Below are positions 24,801 through 36,800 of a stretch of 64,000 nucleotides of DNA, piece after piece (position 1 is the first letter of the stretch; each line of letters begins with the position of its first letter). The translations under genes were made by a program, and so were the position numbers. Origin of the DNA: Serinus canaria (Eukaryota; Chordata; Aves; Passeriformes; Fringillidae); the NCBI RefSeq assembly GCF_022539315.1, contig NC_066317.1, positions 70,415,190-70,479,189 of the forward strand, in the 5' to 3' direction. The notes under the pieces are model-generated. The model saw only the letters and a program-made list of their open reading frames with translations, did not search any database and was not told where the DNA came from.

Positions 24801-27800
24801 CATCTCCTGCACTTCAGTAGCAAAGCCCAGGAACTTCAGTGGGCTCCTAAATCAGCCACTGGAAAAATTCCCTGAACCCTGCAAGGATGAAAAACACTGA
24901 CCCCAAAGGAAGTGGAGTCCTTTGGGATGCAGCCAGGTCTTGCTCTCATCCACAATTTGGGTGATCCATCAGCAACAAAAGGGAAAAAACTCCAACCAAT
25001 GTTAAAAAATCCCAAATCTGCAGCTCCCACAAAGCTCTGACCCCGCCCTGAGGCTGCCCAAACCAGGCTGAGGTGCCTCCCCTGCCTGCCCCAGGCTCTG
25101 GGGAGGCTCTGGAGCTCAGGGGGTGCCCAGCAAACCCAAACTTCTCCTCAGCTGGGGCTTTTCTACCCCAGCTCTGGAAGACAAAAGGCTGCCTCCATCT
25201 GTCCTGGTGCTTTTGAGCCCAACTCAAGTTCCCCCCAGCCTCCAAACCCACCCTGACTGGCTCCAAAAGGAAACATTAATACTGAAGGAAGATAAATCAC
25301 TCCTGGCCCAGCTCATAAATCACTGTGAGCATCCCCCCCCAGCTCATCTCTGCTGCTCCATGCTCTGCTGCAGAGACCAATCTCCCTGTCAAATTCCATT
25401 ACTGGCTCCTGGGTGTCCCCAGCGTGATGGGTGGAAGCCTCCAGGTGCTGAACCAACCCACAGCTCCTTTTTTTTTTTTTTTAAGGAGAAATCCAGCCAT
25501 TTCTGGCATCTCCTGGCTTTGGAAGGCACCTGCCACAGGACACCTGCTTGGGGACATTTGGGACAAACCAGGCTGGGGAGATGGAGCCCTCCCCACCTCT
25601 CTGCCCAGCACTTCACTGATCAGCTCTTTCACCAGTTTGTCCCACTGATGACAGAGCTGAGGAAGCCACTTCTCCTCCACACAGGTGCAGAGGAGCAGGG
25701 GAGCCACTGCCAGGCCCCTTTTGGGGGCTTCTCCCCCCCAGCACCCCAGCCAGAGCTCCCCCTGCTCCCAGCCCTTCCTGCTGGGATGGGGATGCCCAAA
25801 GACAGGAGCCAGCACGGTCTGGGGGGGGTGACACCTCCCGAAACAGCTCTGGAGGGTGGGACCTCCTCCCAGAGGAGAATCCCAGGGCACAAACAGAATG
25901 AAGGAAGCTGCCACTGGGGAATCTTAAATCTCCCCTTCCTGTTTATTCCCAGCTCCTGAAAGCAGCAAATAAATCCCAGTTTTGTAAAGAAAGAAAGATC
26001 TGAGATTGCTTTTAGAACAACCACAGAGTTCAGGGGATTTGCTGTTTCAAAATACCTGCTGATCCTCCCCAGAGTGAGTCCACACAGCTCAAAACAAATC
26101 CCACTTAGAGGAGGAAAAAAAAGCTGCTGGAGCAAGAAAGGAATCTCCCTGGTGATTGGATTTTTCCTACCAATGAGACACCACTCAGCCGACTGCAAAA
26201 AGCAACATAAAGCACATTTCTGATGGCAGCAGCAGCATAAACACAGGGACTTGAGACAGCAGAGAGAAGAAGGAAACATATGGTGCCTTCCAAGGGAGCA
26301 ATATTGGGATGGGAGGCATCAGGGACTTGACAAACACTTGGAAAGGCAGCTGTGCTTCCAGTAATGCATCCCTAGCCTGGATTTTCCAGGGGAAAAAAAT
26401 CCTGGATGGGCATTAACTGGAAGTTAAGATATCTAAAACACAGGTGGGGAATAAATCACAATCCTGCTGGCGCGTGGTGGGCTGGGCTGGAGCCTCCATC
26501 CCACAAAACCAGACTGGAATTGGGAGGGCGAGTCCCACTGAAGCCCGGCTTGTGGCGACACGTGGAACACCTTCCTTTAAAAAGGGGATTTTTCCCAGCT
26601 CCCTGCAGCAGCAGGCCCTGGTCCCAGCCCAGCCCGCTCACCGGGAGGTGGGTGAAGACGGCGAAGGTGCTGCGCAGGAAGCCGATCAGATCCACCAGGT
26701 AGTCGCTGGCCCGGCTGCCCGGCTCCGGGGCCATCCAGTCGTAGTCGGCCAGCTGCAGGAACTGGTCGATCTTCTGGTTGAGGTTGGTGTAGATCTCCTC
26801 CTCGGCGGCGTGCCGGGCGTCCTGGGAATGAGGCAGGATGTGGGATGGGGGAGAAATCCTACATGGGATGGGGGCTTCACACCACTGAGATCCTACATGG
26901 GATGGGGGCTTCACACCACTGAGATCTCACATGGGATGGGGGCTCCACATCACCAAAATCCCACATGGGATGGGGGGTCTACACCACTGAGATCCCACAT
27001 GGGATGGGGGCTTCACACCACTGAGATCCTACATGGGATGGGGGCTCCACTGCACCAAAATCCCACATGGAATGGGGGCTTCACACCACTGAGATCCTAC
27101 ATGGGATGGGGGCTCCACTGCACCAAAATCCTACATGGCATGGGGGCTTCACTCCACTGAAACCCCACATGGGATGGGGGCTCCAAACCACCAAAATCCC
27201 ACATGGGATGGGGGCTTCACACCACTGAGATCCTACATGGGGTGGGGGCTCCACACCACTGAGACCCCACATGGGATGGGGGCTCCACACCACTGAGATC
27301 CCACATGGGATGGGGGCTCCACACCACTGAAATCCCACATGGGGTGGGGGCTCCACACCACTGAGATCCCACATGGCATGGGGGCTTCACTCCACTGAAA
27401 CCCCACATGGGATGGGAGCTCCGCTGCACCAAAATCCTACATGGCATGGGGGCTCCACTCCACCTCCAAAACCCCACATGGGATGGAGGCTCCAAATCAG
27501 CAAAATCCTACATGGGATGGGGGCTCCACTCCACTGAGACCCCACGTGGGACGGGGGCTCGACTCCACCAAAATCTTACATGGCATGGGGGCTCCACTCC
27601 ACCTCCAAAACCCTGTGTGGCATGGAGGCTCCACTCCACCAAAATCCTACATGGGATGGGAGCTCGGCACCACCCAAATCCTACATGGGATGGGAGCTCG
27701 GCACCACCCAAATCCTACATGGAATGGGAGCTCCAAACCAGCAAAATCCTACACGGGATGGGGGCTCTACTCCACCCAAATCCTACATGGGATGGGGGCT

Positions 27801-30800
27801 CCAAACCAGCAAAACCCTCCATGGGATGGGGGCTCCAAACCACCCAAATCCTACATGGGATGGGAGCTCCAAACCCACATGGGATGGGAGCTCCACTCCA
27901 CCACCAAAACCCTGTGTGGGATGGGGGTTCCACACCACCCAAATCCTACATGGAATGGGAGCTCCAAACCAGCAAAATCCTACACAGGATGGGGGCTCTA
28001 CTCCACCCAAATCCTACATGGGATGGGGGCTCCAAACCAGCAAAACCCTCCATGGGATGGGGGCTCCAAACCACCCAAATCCTACATGGGATGGGAGCTC
28101 CAAACCAGGAAAATCCTACATGGGATGGGAGCTCCAAACCACCCAAACCCTCCATGGGATGGGGGCTCCAAACCATCTCTAACAGGGTGGGAGCTTCACC
28201 CACCCTTTAGACCGGGATGTGACACAACCCTAAAGCTCAGGGCAGCAACCACGGGGCTGCTGCAGCCTCAGGCTGGTGGGACAGGGACCACCAGGCCGTG
28301 GTGGGCAGGACCCAGCTGGATTCTGCCCCTGATGTGGCCTGAGGACAAATCCAGGGCAGATGGAGGAGAGACTGGCTCCAGTGGTGGGCTCCTGGTGCTG
28401 ATGACACCGAGGTGGTGCTCACCCCTGGGATGGGCTGTTCCAGAGCTGATGATCCCTGGGGGTCCCTACAGATCAGAATATCCCGTGATCCTGAGCTGGG
28501 AGAGGAACAGCCCCCATGGAAACCCCACCACAGCCAGAGCAGGGCTGGGGTTCAGGAGCCTCCCTGCCGGAGCGAGGGCAGGACGCTCAGCTTCAGGCCA
28601 GACAGGTGGACAAAGCCAGCACGGACTTCCCTGGGGACACGAGACTGAGTCACCCCAAGGCAAAGCCTCACCAAACCCATTCCTGCTTCTGTGTCCTGTG
28701 GGACACCCCACACGTGACCCAAGCAGATCCCAAATAAAGCACTGCTGGAGTGGGATTTAAGGGCTGGAAAATCTGGGAGTTTCTGTCAGCCCTGACTTTT
28801 AGGGGACAATGCCAAAAGGAGTGGAAAGATGGAGAAATACAAATTCTGGAAATCTTCCTCCTGGGTGGAAGAGGAACCTGGTGTCCGTGACACAGCACTC
28901 CAAGAGCAAAGCAAGGATTTATTTAAATAAGAAATATCAGGCTTTTGCTAAGATCTCCTTAATCCTTTAGCTAATTAGGGCTGCAAATTAAGGACAAAAC
29001 CTCCCACGATCTCGACGGGAGCAACGCTGCTGAGGACAAACCCAGAGCGATGGCGCAACCTCCCCAGAAGGGGCCAGAACCATCCCTGGGCTCAGCCCAG
29101 CTGCCCCTGAGGCCACCTGAGCAGAGCCCTCCCCAGTGCCACCCAGGGGTGGCACCCTGAGGGCGGCGGTCCCGCAGAGCTCACCTTGAAGGTGGTGGTC
29201 CCGTAGAGCTTGGTGGTGTGCACGGTCTCGGGCAGGACGTTGGTGATGTTGGTGATGAACTCCTCCAGGAACTTGCAGGATTTCTCCAGGTGGGTGGTGT
29301 TGATGATGATCTGCACCAGCTGGGGAGGCAGAGGAGGGTTTCAGCCCCGCTGCCAGGGCCGTGCCAGGGGAAGGGATGCCAGCTCCACGCAAGGCTGGCG
29401 TGAAAAGCTGACGCTGAGCAAACACCCCGAGCTTTGCTACGGGCTCCAGTCTCTCCTCCTTTAACAACACCTAAATCCAAGATAATTCTGGGGGGGAAGC
29501 GTTTCCCATGACAGCCACTAATACCACGGGAGGCGATTTTTTTCTCTTTGAGGACTTTCCTACATTGAGCTGTCACTCAGGGCTCCCCAAAAAACTGCCA
29601 GGACACATCAGGAGGCTCCTGGCTGCCACTGAACCCGAAAAAAGAACCCAAACTTGAGTGACACCGAGCAGCATCACACGGGCCCCGAACAAAGGAACCG
29701 CGAGGTTCGGCGCCGGCAGGCGTGGGGTGAGCAGGTCCCTGCCAGCCCCCGGGGCAGCAGGACGCCCTGGGCTGGTGTCACCTCACTGCTGGGGCTGTCT
29801 GCAGCCCCTCCTGTGCAGGAAGGGCTTGGAAACGCTCCCCAGTCTGCAGGAGATTGGATTCATCAGCGATTTCAGAGGTGCGGGCGCAGAAATTGAGGAG
29901 TGACACCACAAAGATCCCAGCACGGGTGCTGGTGACATCAGAAGGGTGGTGGTAACACCTTGGGAGGTTCAGCCTGGACGTGGGGAAGGAGAAGAGACAC
30001 TGGAAAGGGGCAGAACTGGAACTGGGTGTCCAGAGGAGCTGTGGGATGTCTGGGAGAAATGAGAAGTTGGGAAGGGGAAGCCCTGGGTGACACAATGCAA
30101 GGCAGCAATCATTAAGTAAACAATTAGTAACTCCTGGGTTAATACCAGCAATTAATTAGTAACACCTTGTTTAACACCCAGAGGTCCCACCTGTCCTGGG
30201 GACCTGCAGATTTACATGGATTAAAATCATCAGAAACCTGATTTTGTACCAAAAAAAAATCAGCCACAGAAAGAAAACCCCGAATCAGGGTTTGTGCTGC
30301 AGCAATGCGCTGAATCCACTCAAACTTCACCTGAAAAGGAGGATTGCTCTCCCATGCCCTCACAATTCCCTCTTGGATCCCCTCTGGTCCTCCCTGAAGT
30401 CCTCTGACTTTAACACAAGTTTGTAGCAAGGCCCAAAATGCAGAGAGCAAAACTCACAGCCAGTACCAGAGAAACCTCTTCCCTTTCCCACAGGCTGAAG
30501 TTCCTCACTTTGTACAACAACCCTGAGCACTTTTCCAGGCAAATATTTCATGGAATGCTCCGAACCAGCACCTCTAGAAGTGCTCTAAGGAATTCCAAGG
30601 GACCTCCTGTCACCCTGCCCTGGAATCACACAATGCAGGAAGGGACCTCAAAGATGATCTAATTCCAATCCAAACCTGCTGCTATCCCAGGTGGATCCAA
30701 CCTGGCCTTGGGCACTGCCAGGGATCCAGAGGCAGCCACAGCAAATCTGGGAATTCCAGCCCAGCCCCTGCCCACCCTCCCAGCCAGCAATTCCTTGCCC

Positions 30801-33800
30801 AGATCCCACCATCCCTGCCCTCTGGCAGAGGGAAGCCATTCCCAAGGGAATCCACATCCCACCTCCGTCAGCCCAACGTTTTTCCTCTTGATGACGTTCT
30901 GTAAACAGTTGCTCAGGGTCCTGGTCAGCAGCAGATTTGTGGATTTTCTGATCATGTCATCGACTTCCGTGGAGCTGCAAAGTCAAATTTAAAGAGGGAT
31001 TTGCAAGATGCTCCCTGGAAAGAAACTCCCCGGGAATTCTCCTCATCCTCCTTCCCAACCAGCCCTGGCTCACCCCTGAGCAGCCCTGCAGGGCTCACAG
31101 GAGCTGATGGTTGAAATGCACCAAAAATACCACAATTGAAGCCTTTTTATCCATGTTCCAGGAGGAAAGGTGAATTGACACCTGCAGATCCCACATTCCT
31201 CAGCCTCCCATCCAGGAGGGGCTGGTCCAGCCCAAGGAAGAGCCATCCATGGCACCAGCTCAATCCAACCCCCAGCACTGGGGCTGGAATGCTCAGTACA
31301 AGGGAAAACAGCCCCAGTGGTGAAACCCCAAATCAAACACCCCAAAATTCCCCTCTCAGCTCCTTTCTGGGCTTTTAGACAAAATCACAGAACCACGGAA
31401 TGGCCTGGGTTGGAAGGGATCTCAGAAGGGAACTGGAAAAACTGCAGGAGTGAGCGAGGGTCACAGGGAATGGGCTTGGAAGGACACACTTCCAGTGATC
31501 CCTGGATTTCCACACAGGGACTCCTCAGCACAGCACAGCTCCACCTCCCAGAATCCCAGAGTGGTTTGGGTTGGAGGAGACCTTAAATCCCATCCCATTC
31601 CCAACCCCATCCATGGCAGGGACAGCTCCCACTGTCCCAGGTGGATCCAACCCCAATGTCCAACCTGGACTTGGGCACTGCCAGGGATCCAGGGATTCTC
31701 TGGGAATTCCAGCCCAGCCCCTGTCCACCCTCCCAGCCAGCAATTCCTTGCCCAGATCCCAGCCCAATCTCCCCTTTCCCAGTGGCAGCCATTCCCTGGC
31801 TCCTGTCCCTCTGTCCCTTGTCCCCAGTCCCTCTCCAGCTCTCCTGGAGCCCCTCCAGGCCCTGCCAGGGGCTCTGAGCTCTGCCTGGAGCCTTCCCTTT
31901 TCCAGGGGAACATTCCCAGCCTGGCTCCAGCCCTGCAGCACCAGACTGGAAACTCCTGCACCCCATTCCTGCCCTTTCCCAGGTGTCTGGAGCAGCAGCA
32001 CCGCTGGAATTTGGGGGTTCAGCCCCTCCCAGGTGCTCACGGTGCCACCTCTCCTTTCTCCAGGAGGTTTTGCCAACCCCCCCCTGCCAGAGGCTCCTTG
32101 GATCTGTGCTTGGCTCTGGATTAGCCCTGACAGCAGTGGGAATTGTCTCCTGCAGGAAGGGCAGGAGAGGGAATTCCCAAGGGGAAGGCTGGGAAGTTGC
32201 TCTGATCCTCCTGGTAAATCGAGCCCCTGACCTTTGGCTCCTTCTCCTGCTCCACCTGACAGAGGGGCCAGGCCACAGAGCTGGGATTGACGTGGGAAAC
32301 AAAGGCCAACCTTGAAGTTATCCCGGGAGAAAGGTGGGGGGGGTGTTGGTGGGAATGGGCTGGGTGGGATCTCGGGAAGGAATTCCTGGCTGGGAGGGCG
32401 GGGAGGCACTGGAGTGGAATTCCCAGATTTGCTGTGGCTGCCTCTGGATCCCTGGCAGTGCCCAAGGCCAGGCTGGACACTGGGCTTGGAGCAGCCTGGG
32501 ATATTGGGAGGTGTCCCTGCAGTTTGTATCCCGAGTTCTTCCAGGATTGGAGCTTTGTTTGCAAAAAACCCCAAAGCCCAAACCCAAGCTGGGGTGGATC
32601 AGAGCTGATCACCCCTGCACCCACTGTTTTCCCGAGACACTCCCTATTTCCAGTGGGAAATTCCACTGGAAAAAGCAAGAGGGTACCTCTAAAGACAACC
32701 TGATGAGCTCAGCTTGCAAAAAGACAAAAGCACTGAGGAGATAAAGGAAGTTTTCCTGCTCTGACCCAGTTAATAGCGCCAGTAACAAAAATCCCAAGCC
32801 CTGCAAACCCACCCGGAGCTCCAAACTTTCCTCAAGTGCAACAACTCCCACATCAAGGAGAACCCTCCCACCCAACAAATCCGAGGAGCTGCTTTACCAA
32901 AATAATTAGGGGGTGGGGGGAGGAAAAAACCCATCAAATGGGAGCTCCCCGCTCTGCCAGGGGCTGTGCCGTGCAGGAAAAGGCTTGGAGGGAACTTGTC
33001 TGGGATAATGACAGCTCCTGTCCCGGATCCTGTGGCAGCTGTGGTGACCTCCAGGCCCCTGTGAGTGACGGGCTGACCCCCAGCACTCCGGGGTGCTCCC
33101 TAAATGACAGGGCCGGGGGAAAAAAAAAAAGAAAGGGAAGAGAAAAAGGGAACTGGCTGCCGGCTTTGTAGCCAAGCTTCCTAATAAAACCTAATTCAAG
33201 CTGTCAGGGTGAAATGAAGAAAGTGTCAACAGGGGTTTGCAGAGAAATATTCCAAATGTTTGGCTCCGAGAGCTGGAGAGGGGCTCCCCTCCCCCCTCCC
33301 CAGTGCTGCTCCGAAAGGGCTGGAAAATCCAATGTGGAAAGGAATTTTAATGATGGGTCCAAAGACAGCCCCAGGAGGGACCCACGGGGACACCTCTGCT
33401 CCCTGGGCTGCCAGAGCCAATCATCCCGGCCTTGGGAAGGGCTGGGGAGCAGCAGCCACGGGGAAGGGGCTCTGGGAAGGGAGAGGGGCCACGGGGAGCC
33501 CGGGTGAGGGCCCTGGGAGCCACCAGCAGCAGGAGAAGCTGCCACCAGTGCCAGGAGGAGGTGGAAGGTGGGGGAGAAACTGCTGAGCTCCCAGAGCAAC
33601 CCGCAGGGACAGGGACTCCAAGGAGAGCAGGAAAGTCCTGGAGAGCCTGGGGCAGGCACCAGAGTGGGCACTGAGCTCCCAGAGCTGCCCCAGCAGCCAC
33701 GGGGCTGGCATGGGATGGGTTGGGATGGGAGGGACCTTAAATCCATGTGGGATCCAACTCCAGGGACACCTCCCACTGTCCCAGGTGGATCCAAGCCTGG

Positions 33801-36800
33801 CCTTGGGCACTGCCAGGGATCCAGGGGCAGCCCCAGCAAATCTGGGAATTCCAGCCCAGCCCCTGCCCACCCTCCCAGCCAGCAATTCCTTGCCCAGATC
33901 CCAGCCCAATCTCCCCTTTCCCAGTGGGAGCCATTCCCTGGCTCCTGTCCCTCTGTCCCTTGTCCCCAGTCCCTCTCCAGCTCTCCTGGAGCCCCTTCAG
34001 CGACTCTGAGGATTCCCTGGATTTTTCCCTTCTCCAGGGGAACATTCCCAGCTCTCCCAGCCTGGCTCCAGCCCTGCAGCAGGTCCGGGGCCTCCTCTGG
34101 GCTCTCTCCAGCAGCTCCAGGGTCAGGCCATGGCCAGGATATGAAGCTCCCAAGGAGGTGGAACTCCCCCCAGCCCAATCCAGCCTCGTGTTTGCCCAGG
34201 GAAGGGAAGGAGGATGAATCCCTCCAGCCAAACTCTTGTCCTGCATTTCTAAGCCTCTCCCAAGCTGCTGATGCACAGGCAAAGCCCCAGCCCGCAGTTC
34301 CTGGCAGACCCTGCTGGTTTCCAGTCTCACACACGTACACATGGGTGAAACGAGCATCAAAGCACCCCGGGATGGAGCAGGGAGGGTAAACACATGGAAT
34401 ATTTTGCAGGCTTTTTAAAAAAAAAAAAAAAAAAAAAATCGCATTATTTGTATATAAACTCCCCGAAGAAACAAGAAAAACAAAAGCACGAAACCAGCAG
34501 CTGAAACTCGTTCCTGACCAAAAAATCCAACCCTCAGAGGCTTCCTGACAACACTTCCATGGAACCACGGGATTCCCATTCCCTGGGGAGCAGCGAGGGG
34601 AGGCCTGGGGGGGATCAGAGATGTCCCAGCAGGCCTTGGTGACAGTGGCCACCACCGCCCCTCTCCAGACACCCCCGCTCATTCCTTCCTTCCTGGAACA
34701 ACACAGAAACATCTCAGAGGGAACAGCCCCAGCTGGGATTGTCCTGGGAGTCTGGGATTCCCTGCAAGTGTCCAAGGCCAGGCTTGGAGCACCGTGGAAG
34801 GTGTCCCTGTGATGGCTTTGGAGATGATCCCCAAGGTTCCTCCCAACCCAAACCATCCTGGGATCTCCCCCCACGGGAGCAGAGGTGTCCAGCCAAAATC
34901 CCAGTGCTCCAGAGCCCCTTCCAGCCCGGACAGGCTCCATCCAAAGGGAGAGGATCCAGCTGTTCACTCAGCTGGGCTCTCTCAGGGCAGGCTGCCCACC
35001 TGAGGTGCAGGTCCTCGGAGAACTTGAGGCAGGCGTAGATGAACTCCTTGATCTGGCTGTAAACCTTGGGCACAAACTCCGAGAAGGGGAACTTCTTTGG
35101 GAAGGGTTGCTGGAAAACAGGGGGAGAACAGCTCCAGAGGGAGGGCAGGGACAGCAGGGAGGGCTCTCCCAGGCAGCTCTGGGATTTATCCTGGCTTTTA
35201 TCAGCACTTCAGCCCAGGGGGAGAGCAATAATCACACCTGGAGCAGGAGGGCTTTGGGACCATTCCCTCATTCCCTCTCCTTGGGAACACCTGGAATTCC
35301 TCCCCCACCATGCACCAGGTGTTTCCCTGCTCACCACCCCCAGGTGCTGCCCAAAAACCAGGAGCAAACAGATTTCCCAACACCAAATTTTTCCAGATTT
35401 ACCCCCCAGCGCTCGGAGCTGGGAGCTGCAGGGAGCAGCTGAACCCCAGGACCGAATTTTGGGGCAGAACCCAGAAAATCTGAGCCCCTGACTGGGATCA
35501 CCAGGGCTGGATTTGCTGCCTGCCAGGTGTGGAGCACGAGGCCAGGCAGGATTTGGGATTCAGGGGACATCTGGACACACCTTGGTTTTCCAAGCACACC
35601 CTCGTGCAAAGGCCAAGAACTAAAACATTTTTGGGCTCTTTCTCTCTAAATATGAGACTAAAACCAACAGAGGCAATCCCAGGGTCCAAAAAGTGGGAAT
35701 AAAAAGCCAGAGGAAGTGGATTTTTCTACCTGTGAGACAGAACACTCTGAGAGGAACACAAATCCCACTTCCCTCATCCACACCAGGAGAAATGCATCCC
35801 ATGGGAGGAACATTTGTCCTTTCCCATTGTTTTCCTTTCTCTTTCAGTGTTTATTTGGACTGGGGGGTTGATTTGGGTTTATTTTGATCCTTTCAGTGCC
35901 CACAAAGGGTGTGAGGCTCTCCTGCCCCAGCAGCCAGGCCAGCCCCTTCTCCCCATTCCAAGATTTACCTTTTCAAGTTCAGCATCCTGGAATGGGAACT
36001 GTCCAACGATTTTCCTATAAACTTCCTCATCTGACACCGGGATGGGGCTGTAGTTATCCGAGTCAAGGATAGTTCTGGGAGAAGAAAAGAAGGGTTAGGG
36101 ACACAACTGGGAGGGGAAAGTTTTCCTGCTGGGCCAGGAGATTCCCAGAGGCTGGTGCCAGGCTAAGGTGTGATCCCAAATTCCTGCAGCAGCAGCCAGG
36201 GATAGCCCAAAGCAGCCACAGCTCGGTGATGGAGTGAGGGCACAGGACCATGGAATGGTTTGGGTGGGAAGGGGCCCTAAATCCCACCCAGTGCCACCCA
36301 TCCATGGCAGGGACACCTAAATCCCACCCAGTGCCACCCATCCATGGCAGGGACACCTAAATCCCACCCAGTGCCACCCTCACCCATCCCCCGGCTCAGG
36401 GACACCTAAATCCCACCCAGTGCCACCCATCCATGGCAGGGACACCTAAATCCCACCCAGTGCCACCCATCCATGGCAGGGACACCTAAATCCCACCCAG
36501 TGCCACCCATCCATGGCAGGGACACCTAAATCCCAGCCAGTGCCACCCATCCATGGCAGGGACACCTCCCACTGTCCCAGGTGGATCCAGCCTGGCCTTG
36601 GGCACTGCCAGGGATCCAGGGGCAGCCCCAGCAAATCTGGGAATTCCAGCCCAGCCCCTGCCCACCCTCCCAGCCAGCAATTCCTTGCCCAGATCCCAGC
36701 CCAATCTCCCCTTTCCCAGTGGCAGCCATTCCCTGGCTCCTGTCCCTCTGTCCCTTGTCCCCAGTCCCTCTCCAGCTCTCCTGGAGCCCCTCCAGGGGCT

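Noticed and set aside
27441..28760. 439-residue plus-strand open frame
   Set aside because: Translation of the 34-bp minisatellite (MGWGL/NPTWDG repeats).
33204..34967. 587-residue minus-strand open frame between exons g and h
   Set aside because: Includes an antisense-read CR1 copy and poly-A; no splice logic with EXOC6B, no recognisable domain.
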